Source: Zychaea mexicana (taxonomy: Eukaryota; Mucoromycota; Mucoromycetes; Mucorales; Lichtheimiaceae). Taken from it: DNA of 64,000 nt. The stretch covers positions 124,001 through 188,000 of the forward strand of contig NW_026516679.1 of the NCBI RefSeq assembly GCF_025766255.1, read 5' to 3'. The notes beneath the pieces were generated by a model, which did not search any database, was not told the origin of the DNA, and saw only the letters and a list, made by a program, of their open reading frames with translations. This document shows positions 1-11,720 of the stretch, in pieces. The first letter of the stretch is position 1. Each line of letters starts with the position of its first letter. The position numbers were made by a program, and so were the translations under genes.

Positions 1-1040
1 ATTGGTGATCGGTCACGCCGCAACGGCATATAGGAACAATGTCTTGTGATGGCTTTAACACGAAGTGAGATTAAAAAGTGCTTCTCAATGACAGATAACT
101 CATAGATCGTTCTTTACAAATCTCGGGCAATATTCACAACAGCTATTGCTTTCGACTGGAAAAAGACTCTTTGGCTCATTTTTTTCTCGAAACGTTACTT
201 GTTGAGGATCCATTAGTAATAACCACTTATTTGAATCAGTTGCTTTTAAAAAAAAAGATAGGGCAAAATTTTAAATAGGCTTGCTGAGCAAAGAGCGATT
301 TCCTTATTTGAAAACTAAGTCCTAATTTGGATGTAACCCTCAGGGATCTTTATAGTGAGATATATCCTCTTTTTTTTTGTAAGTATAATGAATTACATCT
401 GTATGAGTTATTGCATTATTCTATTAATAATATCAGTAAAACTAAGAATCCCTCCATTGCATATATATATATTTTTAATTTTTTTAATTTTTTAATTTTT
501 GTAGTATTATTTCTTTATTTTTCTGCTTTTTTTATTAGTGTTTTATTTTTTTTTCTCTTTTTTTCGTATATGTAGCTTACTATGTTGACAGCATAGAAAG
601 TCAGGTTTATTATTACCAATGTTTGTCTTAATCTTTTTATGACACATGCGACCCTCTTTTTTTCCTCTTCTATATATATAGGTACATACATTTGGACTAG
701 TATTCATATACTAAAAATAGTTAGTTTTTGTTTCATCTATTTTTTCTTTTATTATACTTTCCATCATCATAGAATTTCATCATCAAAATACTTCTCTATT
801 ACCTGACTCATAATTTTTTTAATAGATTTTATCATAGACTGTTTCCATATAAGAATTTCAGTATTGAGGATAACTATTTTTTATCAGTTAATATTATTAT
901 GATTATATTTTTATATAATAAAAAAAATTCAATTTTGCTTTTTCGACTTTTAGAATTCAGCTGATAATTAAAAATTTTCTGACACAAAATTATATAGTCA
1001 TAAACCGATTAGTTCCTATATGACGAGCTTCAGCATCAAG
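1..1040. other. AT-rich sequence without a recognisable gene
   Basis: Very AT-rich DNA with long T runs and TA-rich stretches, especially 360-560. The only open frames are low-complexity (poly-Phe/Leu from T runs) and show no domain. I see no tRNA, repeat array or coding segment here. It may be decayed transposon sequence like the AT-rich DNA at 10.1-11.2 kb and 23.5-24.5 kb. Confidence 0.5.
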
Positions 1041-2098
1041 TAAGGGTCCTGACAGGCCGGGCTGGGACGGTTCTCTGCCAGAACCATCCCAAGTATACTA
1101 TACATCAGAACCGACTTGACCTAACCCGAGAACCGACCTGAGAACTGAGATTGAAACCGAATTCTTCAACTGCAATTTCAAGAGGGATGGAATTACACAA
1201 GATTATAATAATAATCGTGTGAATCGAAGTGAAGACGTAATTATTGTAGTGCATAGCAAAATTAGTGAATAAAAAATGTGTTTTATTTCAATTGTGGATA
1301 TACAGTATGATTGTGCGTGGTTGATTGTTGACTTTCAGTATTGAAATGTGTTCTAACTACTAATCTGGTGGGGGGACTTCAGGGATTGCTGGATCAATTG
1401 TGTAATGACGTGCGTACAAATTACTGAGAAGCGAATTTTGACGTGCCTTTGGTTTGGTTCGCAGCATTAAATGCTACGTACTCAGCAGTGCTAATCATGG
1501 AGACTTAATGGAATCTTTCAGATTCTCATTTAAGTCTATATAACAACCTACTAGTTGTTTAGGATTAATAAATTAAAGTTAAGACCTCTTCAAAAAAATC
1601 AAATATTTTTTATCAGACCCCCACACAGCATTAGGAAGCAAACTATCGATTCGATTTTAACAAATCAAATAAAATAAAAAAAAATAAGATTTATTTTTAT
1701 ATATTTTAATATCTTAATAATTAATAGATTTCTTAATTTCATTAGAAATCTTATTATCATAAGATATTTGATTAGTCTTCTATACTTATACTGCTAATAA
1801 CGAATGGACACGAATGTTTTAAAAGGAAGAACACCGAGAGCAAAAATTGCGCACTCAGCAGTGGTACAGCTCAGCATGCTGCTGACTTCTAAAAACTTCC
1901 TTTTACGAAATGACAGGCGAGGTATTACTTAGCACTATTTGAAGAGAAGCTGCCGTTTGGTATCATTATCCTCAACGCGTCATGGAAAGTATAAAAGCAA
2001 CAACTTTATTTTTGAGCAAAATAACTCAATTATCTACTTACATACAGCTTGAACCATTCTACTCTATATCCGTACCTTTTTATATCACATCCAACGCA

Positions 2099-2164
2099 AT
2101 GACCTACCCAAACTACTCAGTTGGCTCCAGCTCTGACGACGCTCGTGGTGCTCTTTCTGATTGC
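2099..2164 (+). pseudogene. hAT-H transposase, exon 1
   Basis: An ATG opens 22 codons reading MTYPNYSVGSSSDDARGALS-DC, followed by a GTAAGA donor at 2165. The pattern (x-Y-x-x-x-GSSSxDARxAL-x-D, then an intron) matches exon 1 of the hAT transposase on the minus strand at 5244-5300. Both are therefore the same short first exon of related hAT genes. The intron that follows contains the target site of the inserted hAT-1 element (AGTTTCGT, 2289-2296). The rest of the gene resumes at about 6728. Confidence 0.65.
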
Positions 2165-2752
2165 GTAAGATTAATCTAAGATACTCCATCATATGCAATA
2201 TCACCTGCAACCAGCTGATGATAGTACCATTTTATAGAGAGAGTCTAGCCATAATTCGTCCTTATTCAACACAAGTCGTTCGTTATCAAGTTTCGTTAGG
2301 GATCCTCATCAGAACCGTGGAACCGGAACCGAACCGAACCGGAACCGTAAAAACACGGTTCGGTTCCTATCAAGAACCGAACCGGAACCGAACCGACATT
2401 TTCTACGTAGAACCGAAGAACCGAAGACTACATGGTGCTTTTAATGATTTCATGATTAACACAATGAGTGACTAGAATTTAAACTAAAGAAGCAAAAGAC
2501 CATTCACAAAACGTCGAAGATATATTTTGTTTCCCAAAGAGACCCTGTATATAAAGGTCTGATCTTTATTTTGTTGCACGGACGGTATATCAAGACGAAG
2601 GGAACAAAAAGGAAGTAGAAAATGAAGAGCGGAGGGGAGGAAGGGGCAGGAAAAAAAGGTAGTGGGAAAGCAGAAAGAGGAAGCAAAGAAAGAGAAAGCA
2701 AAGAGGGGGAAAAAGGGCAGAAGAAAAAGGAGCACGGAAAAAAAAGGAAGGA

Positions 2753-5300
2753 CTAATCGTCGAAGTCAAAGGAGCACCATGAATCTAGAAGCATCAAACG
2801 TTCGATGCTTTCCGGTTGGAGGCGATTGCGCGTGTACGGCAGTAACAGTCGACTTCGTGAAAAGCACCGTTCTGAGGGTGCTGAAGTGACCGGAACTGCC
2901 AAGTACTGCGCTGCCATTGCTGCCAAATTGGGCCACTGTGGCTGGGATTTCCAGTAGTTCAAGACCGGCGATCCTTGCCCCTCCTGGCTTGGTTCTGGTC
3001 TTCTTAACCGTTCTTCCAAGTAATCGTCCAATTCGTTGCCGCTCGTTGATGTTCTGTATAGATCGTACAGCTTTTGCACCTCTTCATTCACCTCCGGCCG
3101 CATAGCAACGTCCTTGGGGAATGCAGCCCAGGCTCGGTGCACCATATTTTGGCTCATGACTTGGTACTCGGGTTCCCATCCAGCTTGGCGCCACTAAGAA
3201 AACTTCATCCGAGGATCCATCGCCGTTGCAATGGCGTATACGTCCGTGTCATCGACCTTGCAGTAGTATTTTCGAAGCTTTTCCAGGCCGCGTCTTGCTG
3301 CTCGTTTCAATTCTCGTGGATATTCCTTGTTATCGACGTCTTCCAGGCAATCCATGAGCTTGTTGTAGTGTGCAATGGCGACATTGATGGTGGCGTGGCT
3401 CGTACTTGCTGAGAGGTCCAAGGTGGACTCGTAAAATGGCTTCAGCATTTCCCTCAGCTGGTCAACTCGCTTCCACTCTTCTTGCGTTAGGATGTATGGG
3501 AGGAGCTCGTCGTTGGTGCTATTGGTGCACATCACATTGTACGGTTCGCGCAGTAAGGAAGCACGGGCAAGCATCTCGTACGTGGAGTTCCAGCGGGTGC
3601 GCACATCGAGTTGGAGGATGAGCTGGGTACAACAATCAGTTTGCTGCTGGCGCATGAACTTCTCCGAGCGTTGGGGTGAGGAACTATGTCATTAAACAGC
3701 GTGATGAGTACATAGTGCTAATGAATATCTCAAGTAGTAAAAACGGCTGTTTGATGATAGTGATAACTTACCGAATCTTCGTAATTCCTTTGCGCAGCTT
3801 GATAAGTACGCTCATCGCTTCTATTTCTTACTCTTCCAAAACTTGCTCAGCATTGACCTCGTATGTTGCATCGACATCGCCATCGTTCCCTCCTTCTAGA
3901 TCATCGGCGTCGGTATCGGCACAAACATCGTTCGTTACTAGTTCCAATCCCCAACGCAGAATATCCTGGACAGCCAAGTTAAGCACATGACCAAGGCAGG
4001 GTATATGATGCTTATCAGCGCGGAACGACCTACAGTTATAATGGTATTATGTAAGTTTACAAATAGGCTATACTATACATTATGCATTGCTATATTAATT
4101 TTGAGTGCTTACCATCCGTTCTCGTTACCGTGCTCTTCGATGACACGGGCCATTTTTTTCATGTTGGAGGCATTATCCGTCGTAATCGTGAACAACTTGG
4201 GTCCTAAGCCGAAGTCGTGCAAGACACCTATGAAAGCATTGGCCAAGTTTTCCGCCGAGTGGGGTCCGTTCAGTGGCACAGAGCCAAGGATAACTTCATG
4301 CATTTTCCAGGTCGTTTGCGAGATCCAGTGCCCAGTAACAGTTAAGAAGGCATCGTTGTATGGGCTGGTCCAACCGTCGAGTGTGCACGAAATCGTAGGA
4401 AGCGTATCCAATAAGGAACGTAACTTGGCTTTGTAAAGCTTGTACTCTTCAATGGTCTAAAGGTAAATTCAAAGGAATAGGATATTAGAATTATTTTCTT
4501 TTTGATGGTGCATAACTAAAAAAAACAAAATCACTAATTTCTTTACCTTTCTTGTGATAGTATCGGCACTTGGAAGCTTCACCATTTCCATGTCACTTGC
4601 AGATTGCGCGATTTCCAAAAGTTCTTGCAATTCATCATTTTCAGCCATGGTAAATGGTAACTTGCTTTTTACGATAAATTTGATGAACGCCTTGATGAAT
4701 AGTTCGGCAGTGAATACACGGGCACGTTTCGATTGTACAAACGAGTCAAGTGGACCGCCAGCACGCTTAGTTCCGGTATGTGGACCATGTTCCTTGGTGA
4801 CATTATCGACCTTGTTCAAGTGCTTGATAACGGCGGACGTGGAGCCTTGTTCGGATGCAAACGTCTTGCCACAGTTTGCAACTAGACATCGGATGCGCGG
4901 CTTGCCATTGTCGTCATCATAGCGCTCGCCTAACTTGTTCTTGATCACCCAGCTTTTCTCCTTGGTAGCAGCACTGCCTTGCGATCGTACGATGGACATA
5001 GAAACAGATTCGGAATCAGTGATGACCTCTCCATCCGTCTCTTCAGCAGCAAGCGATACACTATCCACCGACATGGCAGAAGGCATACGAGGTAATGTGG
5101 GAGCTCGGACAGGATTTTCTTGCGCCTTACGTAAAATATTACAAGCATCGATATATGTTAGGGATTTGCGATACAACACGATACAACACAACACAACACA
5201 ACACGACACAACACGGCACGACCGATCACAGATTGATAATTACCCCATCATGAAGAGCAGCACGGGCATCGCGGGAAGAAGAACCAGCTTGGTAAGGCAT
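2753..5300 (-). pseudogene. hAT-1 transposase (five exons, two in-frame stops)
   Basis: Exons at 5244-5300, 4547-5125, 4113-4456, 3772-4029 and 2753-3683 join with consistent phases into 723 codons. Order of domains: a BED-type zinc finger in exon 2 (CLVANCGKTF, then H-x-N), the RNase-H-like core in exons 3-5 (CTLDGWTSP; ITTDNASNM; HIPCLGHVLNLAVQDI; TRWNSTYEML), and the C-terminal hAT dimerisation region (AAMAAQYLAVPVTSAPSER) ending at 2753. Two codons interrupt it: TAA at 3828-3830 after an acidic stretch, and TAG at 3194-3196 after DPRMKFS. The rest is open, so the copy is young but probably dead unless these codons are read through. Intron 1 has a CCCTAAC-like branch site. Confidence 0.85.
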
Positions 5301-6540
5301 ATTTTGAGATGAATGAAAACGGTAAAGTGTTTGAGGTAGAGTAGTGTGTCAAGTATATAGAGGATACACGGATCGATGATGCGAAGAATAAAGCCCTTTA
5401 TATTTCATTCAATTTTATCCAAAGCAATGAACCGATTGCTGCTAATCATTACTATGATGATCTCATCGATGTTAGTGTGTTTCTGGATAATGAGTCCCGG
5501 TCCATGATATCATCACGTTTTACTATATACAATACACTTCTTCCAATCTAGCAAAACGATGATATCATGTAAGTTCGCCTCATCATGGTGGGTTAATGCT
5601 GTAACTATCAATGCTTCTATACAATAACCGCTGGCAGGTAACCAAATAGGGAAAATGATATCATCGCTTTCTCTTACTTAAGCATACATCTTCCGACAGA
5701 TTGAATAATATGACATCATTTTCACACTTCTTCCGACGTCAAGTTATCATAAACAGATCTTTGCTAACCTCTCCTCAAAGCTAAACATGAGCTTCTATTT
5801 CACCCTCGGATTATATCCCATCTTTTAAGTTTGAAGAAAACACTATATATGTTTTACATGTGAATTGGCATATAACTTGCTTTCTACTGGTACCGTGGTA
5901 TGTAAGTAAAACTCCAAAGTAAAAAGGATACTGCTTTGTCAGTACACCATCTCCGATCGAAACGGAACTTTAGACAACTTCACACTTCACTTTGCCGCTC
6001 ACGACATCTTTGTTCATGACGTATTGCTTGTAGGTTTAGCGTTTTTGTTCGTGACGTACTGCTTGTTTAACGGCGGCCTTTGCTCATGACGTACAACTTG
6101 TACCTCAACCCATTCTTTTGCTCAGATCAAGTCTGTGCATCTCGTCTGAGATTGGGCATTTCAGATTCCTGGAAATCTTTTCTTTTTTGTTTTTGCTTTC
6201 CTTTATCATTAGATATTATACACGGCGCAGACATTCACAGACACATATTAGCATGTCTATTACTGCATAGTTTTCCCCCAATTCATACCTAGTTAATATC
6301 ATACTTTACTAATAAACGATATCATGCTTCAAATATTTTAAGCTCAATAAGTTATTTTCTTGGCTTTATGCTGCGATTCTTTAATAGCTGATTGCTTCTC
6401 GTTTACATTGTTCCCCCTGCTCATTTTGACTCATCGTTCACTGCAACATGTTGAAATAAACTTTCTTTTACTCTAATCATTAAAATTTATTATAAAATTT
6501 GATGCTATATCAGCTTTTCATGTAAGAACTGAATTTTCCT
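5301..6540. promoter_or_regulatory. hAT-1 non-coding half with repeated palindromic motifs
   Basis: No coding sequence is seen between the transposase start and the right end. The palindrome TGATATCAT occurs at 5505-5513, 5560-5568 and 5656-5664, with a one-mismatch copy at 5711-5719. Three imperfect repeats of about 30 bp built on TGACGTA followed by TTG or CTTG lie at about 6010-6103. Such clusters upstream of a transposase and near a terminus are typical places for transposase or transcription-factor binding; this role is inferred. Confidence 0.45.
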
Positions 6541-6727
6541 CTTTTTATATATAAGCTCGGTTCGGTTCTACGGTTCCACGGTTCCTCACGGTTCGGTTTG
6601 GTTCGGTTCCATCCTTTTCACGGTTCGGTTCGGTTCCCTTCAAGAACCGAACCGAACCGAACCATGAGGACCCCTAAGTTTCGTTCCTCCTTCACTAGCT
6701 TCCAAATAAATCCAACGTCTCCATAGC

Positions 6728-7530
6728 GTCAGTCGGTTTGCATGTAACGCACACTGATGAAGAGTGCTTCGATGATTCCGCTCCCATAATCGACTACCAA
6801 GAAATCACACAGCTTGCCAGCGATGATGCGAACATTGGCACTAGCGGTAAAGAAAAGCCGACAGTAAGCAGCTAGATTCTCACTCATGAATACGGCAAGT
6901 GTGTCTCTATCAATGGTTAACCGAAAATCATATGCCAGCGGCCTAGTTGCAACAAAATATATGACGCAAAGCAAGGTAATACGTCTGGGCTTGTGAAGCA
7001 CCTGAAGAATGTCCATGGAATCACGCAAACAACTGGTCCGCACGTTCAGGGGAACAAGCGCCAAGCCGGCCCAATAGACCAGCATGTCGAATTTAAGCGT
7101 AAGTGTACATTTGAAAAGGGCGCCTTCCAACGACAATTCGTCAAATTCTTGGTTAAGAACAAGCTCCCATTTACTTTGGCCGGAAGCGAAGAATTGCAGG
7201 AGTTATTCTACATGGCGCTATCAGCACCTATGCAAGAATCCATCAAGCTTTTGAATGCTGACAGTATGTCGAGAAAGGTAAACTTCGTTTTGTGTTTTGC
7301 TGAACAAGGATTCAGACATAAGACATGTACTTAACTTTCACTGAAATAGCTGGACGAAGAATACGTCAAAGCCAAAGAAGAAACTGCTGCCTTACTCAAG
7401 AGCGTTCCAAAAATTTCTTGTACCGTCGACAGCTGGACCAGCCCATTCTAGCAAGAATTCTTAGGTGTGATTGCACACTGAATGTGCAGATCGATGTGGA
7501 CTCTGTAAGAAGTTCGCCTAGGGTTCCAGT
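6728..7530 (+). pseudogene. hAT-H transposase, zinc-finger and first core segment
   Basis: In one frame the sequence reads an acidic stretch, then CQRPSCNKIYDAKQGNTSGL and VKHLKNVHG, i.e. a BED-like Cys2-His finger aligned with that of hAT-1. Next come a basic region and NKLPFTLAGSEELQELF, followed by a GTAAAC donor after ADSMSRK at the same place as in hAT-1. The next exon starts with LDEEYVKAKEET and reaches SCTVDSWTSPF. In-frame stops include TAG at 6873-6875 (hAT-1 has Trp there), a TAA 14 codons later, and a TAG and a TGA near 7450-7490. The frame is cut at 7530 by the element 7531-8908. Confidence 0.75.
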
Positions 7531-8908
7531 TAGGGATCCGTATCAGAACCATAGAACCAGAACCGAACCGAACCGAAACTGAGAAAATATGATTCGGTTC
7601 CTACCAAGAACTGAACCGGAACCGAACCGGTTCTGTATTCATAGAACCGAAGAACCGAGAGGCAGAAGATTGCAATCAGCGATTTTGGTAATTAGTATAA
7701 AGTAGGCTATAATGGAAGTTACGAACAATGTTATTCCGAAAAGACCATGAAGTAGTGTATTTGCAAGTCATACTTTATTAAAAACCTTAACAAAAGCTAC
7801 AAAAGCAGAAGGGAGTGAAAAATAGTAAAGAAGAGAAGAGGAAAAAAATAAAAAAACACTTCTTCTGACAACAGCTTGCTTTCTCCGCCTATGACGCACA
7901 TCATTACTTGTTCCTCTACTTTGGGAATTAATCTATAACAATTAAATATAAGAGATAATTATTAATTATCCTTATATTATTATTTATAGTTAATTCTTTA
8001 GAATAAAAGAATATAAAAATATTATAATAGTTTTAAAAAAAATCAAGAATTTTAATTCTTAGATTTTTTAATTATTATAAATGTTTCTAATTCTTAAAAA
8101 TTAATAAAGTTTTGTAAAAACTTTTTTGGTCCATAAGCGGCGCAACGGTAGTGAGCATTTCCCTCCTCTAGCCAAGGAACACTTGGACGTAGGCTAGCTT
8201 GACAGTGAAATCCTTAACTAAAATTAATTTACTGTTTATAGTAAAATTAATTGTTATAGATTGAAACTCTTTGCTACCTACAATGCATTTTTCTCTATGA
8301 CATACTACTTTACTAGATTTATTATGGCTTCTCAATCAGTTTTATCAAGTTTGTGCATTCTGTTTGAGATTGCGCATTCTAGGGCTCATAACAGAATTAT
8401 CTTACCTATTCACCCTTTGCCTTTTATGAGACACTATACACGTAGAGACACAGCAGCTGTATATACTGCCGGTTGTGGTTCAATTCTCCCAATATTACTA
8501 AAACATATTGTACTAGTAATACTAAGTCGCTCTAAGTAAGTACTATAAGCTCCACTTTTTTTGTAAAAACTGTGCTTTAATCTTATAACTATGCAATGAC
8601 CGGCATCGTATAAGAATGCTTACATCCTGTTTCTCTTATTCATTTTGAGATCGCTCTTCAATGTACAATAATAAACTATTCTTTTTTACTGCAGTATTCA
8701 AGTATACCGCGATATTTGAGCACACACATCAGCTTTCATTAAAAGATACTGAATTTTGCCTTTTTTATATACATGATGGGTTTGGTTCTTCGGTTCGATT
8801 CTTCGGTTCTACAGTTCTCGTCGGTTTTGGTCAGTTCAGTTCTTACTTTAGATGGCTCGATTTGGTTCCCTTTAAGAACCAAACCGAACTGAACCGTGCG
8901 GATCCCTA
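7531..8908. mobile_element. Non-autonomous hAT element (1378 bp) nested in hAT-H
   Basis: Starts TAGGGATCCGTA and ends GCGGATCCCTA. Flanks are GTTCCAGT (7523-7530) and GTTCCAGC (8909-8916), an 8-bp target duplication with one mismatch. Both ends carry GAACCGAACC or GGTTCGGTTC-type arrays (about 7545-7650 and 8775-8898) like those of hAT-1. The interior is AT-rich with no credible coding region. It was probably mobilised by a hAT-1-type transposase, judging from the shared ends. Removing it rejoins the two halves of the hAT-H core domain. Confidence 0.85.
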
Positions 8909-10041
8909 GTTCCAGCCTTTGGAAGGTCCACATACTGGAGAGAACCTTGCTGATGCTTTCCTAAAAGTCTTAGATGAGTTCGATCTTTGTTCAAGACTTT
9001 TCACAATCATAAGTGACAACGCATCGAATATGATCAAGATGATGACCGTCATCAAACGACGCGCGAAAGAGAAAGATTGGTACGTTACTGAGGTTATGCT
9101 GCTTTGCTAAGATACTTATCAAAAACTATGTGCTCACCAACAACTTACAAAACCAAAGCCATTCCGAAAGCACATCCATCATATCCCTTGCATTGGACAT
9201 GTCCTTAACTTAGTAGTTCAGGATATTCTGCGAGTAGGTCTTTCAGCACAGGCACCAGAAGAAGAAATCATTGACGACAACGAAGAATAAGTGCCAACCA
9301 ACTCTAATGTGCTGGTCAAATTACGAAGCGGCGTTACTAAGATAAGGTAGTGATCAGCTAAATATGCATTGAGCTATTTTTCAAGTGATTGGTTTTGATC
9401 TATTACCTTAGAACATTACCACAACGCTTACAGAAGTTTGCGCATACCTTGAACAATGAAGGCTGTCCCAAACTTAGGCTCATTCCTGATATCCGTACTC
9501 CTTGGAATTCGACATTTGAAATGATCACGCGGGCTATCGCGGTCGAGGCTCGCTACAACGCAATGTGCACTGAGGCGCTGGTACACTATAGGTTGACTGC
9601 ACAAGAATTGGAGCACCTGAAGCAAATCTGTGCTCTACTTGAACCATTCGAAAAAGTGACCAAGAGGTTGTCTGGCAGCAAGTCTCATGCCACTATCAAC
9701 CTCACAATCCTTTGCTACAACCATCTGATGGACAGGCTTGAGGACTATAAGACCAGTCCATCCATACCTATCGATCTATGTAAAGCAGCCGAAGCCGGTC
9801 CCATTAAGCTGCAAAAATAATATGGCAAGACTGACACATCTAACGTTTATGCATACGCGACTGTAATGGATCCTAGCCTAAAGTTTGTTTGGTAGGCTAA
9901 AAGCGGCTGGGAAAGGGAATGGCAGGAGTATAGCCAGCAAATTGTCCAGGATACCTGGTCGATGTTCAAGGATCGCGCAGATGTCGATATCGAAGTGAGC
10001 GAGCAGCTGCAGGAGATGTATGCGTTGTACTGGATCGACTG
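8909..10041 (+). pseudogene. hAT-H transposase, core and truncated C-terminus
   Basis: Continues directly from 7530: LEGPHTGENLADAFLKVL, then IISDNASNMIKM, a GTACG/GTTAC-like donor after KEKDW, then HHIPCIGHVLNLVVQDILR, TPWNSTFEMITRA and SGSKSHATINL, in the same order as hAT-1. A TAA at about 9288-9290 follows an acidic EE, exactly where hAT-1 has its TAA. A TAG follows DPSLKFVW near 9893, one codon away from the hAT-1 TAG. Similarity ends at EVSEQLQEMYALYW near 10041; the dimerisation domain is missing. Clearly a dead copy. Confidence 0.75.
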
Positions 10042-10079
10042 AAGCCAAGACGAATTAGTAGATTAATCAGTAGGTATAG

Positions 10080-11272
10080 ATTAACATCGATTTACAAATT
10101 TGGTGAAAACTAATAGATTATAATATATTATTATATGTAATCACTGTATTTTTAATATTAAATAGCATATATGTTATATTATAATATATATAAATTATTA
10201 ATAAAGTTAAAATCTGATATTATGTTCTTTAAAATAGCTTTTTATAAATCCTTCTCATTAAAATCATTCTCATTAACCTAAGAATTATCTGTTGTATCAT
10301 AATCTTTCCATTTAATATAAAATAAATAATCATTATTATCATTTAATTTATGATCCATTACTTTTTCTGTTTCAAAAAATTATTATTTTTATTTATATCA
10401 CATATTAAATTTATATTAACTTTTCTAGCACTTTTTCCTTTCTTTCTTTTCTTCTTATTTATATTCTTGTATACTGGAGAATCTATATCATCTATTTCTA
10501 TACTTTTAATATTATTATTATCACTTTTATTTATATCTTCATCTATAATCATCTCTTCACTATTATCATTTAAATCTAAATCTGAAAAATCTAACTGTAA
10601 TTCAGATATGACTTTTATTTTTTCCATCTGTTTTATTTCATTAGTTAATACAATATCTATTAACTTTTCATCAGTTAGGAATTTTAAAAATTATCATTAT
10701 ATTAAAGTTTATAATAGTCTTGAGTAATAATATTAAAAGTTTCACTAAATAATTGTATATTCTGTAGTAAAAATGCTACTTTTAATTGTAAACTTATATA
10801 TTTATAATTATCTGTTTTCAATGTAGAATTGTTATCACTAAATCTCTTAGATTTATTACCTAGTTCACAGAATTGGCTCTCAATAGATGATCTAAAACTA
10901 CCAAATACATCATTAAAGTGTTTTTCTTGCTTACTTAACTCTATATTTGGTTCTTTTCTAATAGGATAAAAGAAACTTATATTTTTCTTATCACATAATT
11001 GTTCAAATTGCTTTGTAAATAAAGTGTAACCACTATCAACTACTATTACATCCCTTTTATCAATTTTGTTATAAATCTTCATATTTAAAAACATGCCACC
11101 ATCTGAACTAATACCACATAACTCACTATCTGAAACAGAAATAACCATATTATTAATATCTGATAAAACTTGGGTTCTTAAACCAGAAGTTTTTGATTTA
11201 TAAGACTATCTTTTTTGTGATAACATATCAGGTTTTGAATAATCTATTGTACTATCATGGGCATCTAAATAA
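10080..11272 (-). pseudogene. AT-rich DDE (Harbinger/IS5-like) transposase, C-terminal half, split by MULE-1
   Basis: Read from 11264 downwards: LDAHDSTIDYSKPDMLSQKR, a stop, SYKSKTSGLRTQVLSDINN, then GISSDGGMFLNM, VDSGYTLF, and FNDVFGSFRSSIESQF. This order (catalytic D, Lys-rich strand, second D, then an E-x-x-F-like block) is that of DDE_Tnp_4 nucleases. A further acidic then Lys-rich tail follows in another frame (10358-10680). Codons are very AT-rich compared with neighbours. The matching N-terminal half lies at 23448-23973, on the far side of MULE-1, with CTAAATAA duplicated at both junctions. Stops and a frame change show decay. The stretch 10080-10350 is AT-rich with nothing recognised. 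Confidence 0.6.
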
Positions 11273-11483
11273 CAGAGCTGCTTGAGTGACCAAATTTTTC
11301 CTTGTGTAGACCAAATTTTTACATATAGGAGTTTAAACATCCGTTACACATGTCTCCTCTACTATCTTCACTCCTTTGGGAGACCAAACTTCTCCCCACA
11401 CCAATTTCAGATTTTCCTTACAATCTGTAATTCCTTGCGTAGACCAAAAAAAAGTAGAAGTGTAATTCTTTGTATAGACTAAA
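11273..11483 (+). repeat. MULE-1 left terminal inverted repeat
   Basis: Inverted counterpart of 23258-23447. Shared blocks, read from the tip inward, include GAGTGACCAAATTTTT, CATCCGTTACA, TCTCCTCTACTATCTTCAC, TTCTCCCCACACCAATTTC and CTTGCGTAGACC. An internal duplication of the GTAGACCAAATTTTT block makes this arm about 21 bp longer. Similarity ends near TATAGACTAAA. Confidence 0.8.
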
Positions 11484-11720
11484 TAATCATGTTGCCTTGT
11501 AACGTTCAGTAAGTGAGATATAATATCCAGTGGTGGCCATTTACCACGCAGGTTTGACATTTTCTTTTATTGAACATTGTTCTTTTTCTTTTTTTAACAG
11601 AAGAATATACAGAAAGAGAAAAAAAGTGAAGATTAAATGAAAGTGTATAGGGATATGTTGGAGAAGAAAATGTATGGTTCTACTTTTTATTCATCAGAGT
11701 ATATGATGCTCTTAGTCGCC

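Larger units (their letters stand above)
2297..6676 (-). mobile_element. hAT-1 transposon, complete with ends and 8-bp target duplication
   Basis: The element starts TAGGGATCCTCAT (2297) and ends ATGAGGACCCCTA (6676), an imperfect terminal inverted repeat. It is flanked on both sides by the identical 8-mer AGTTTCGT (2289-2296 and 6677-6684), the hAT-type duplication length. Both ends carry dense copies of GGTTCGGTTC or its complement (about 2310-2425 and 6555-6663). Inside is one five-exon transposase on the minus strand (2753-5300) and a roughly 1.2-kb non-coding stretch with repeated motifs (5301-6540). It lies in intron 1 of an older hAT gene. Length 4380 bp. Confidence 0.9.
1041..10045 (+). 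mobile_element. Old degenerate hAT element (hAT-H), host of two later hAT insertions
   Basis: A plus-strand hAT transposase can be followed in pieces at 2099-2164, about 6728-7530 and 8909-10041. The gaps are exactly filled by two younger elements with their own target duplications (2297-6676 and 7531-8908). A possible left terminus is TAAGGGTCCTGAC at about 1041, which resembles the TAGGGATCC ends of the two inserted elements and is followed by the same kind of GAACC-rich subterminal DNA. No matching right end was found; coding similarity stops near 10041 and AT-rich DDE-transposon DNA begins, so the 3' side seems truncated. The left border is an inference; the coding pieces are solid. Confidence 0.6.

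Noticed and set aside
327..575. 82-codon Phe/Leu-rich frame
   Set aside because: Low-complexity T runs; no homologue pattern.
2310..2425. GAACCGAACC array taken at first for telomeric or subtelomeric repeat
   Set aside because: It stops abruptly at a TSD and recurs in inverted form at the other end of hAT-1, so it is an element end.
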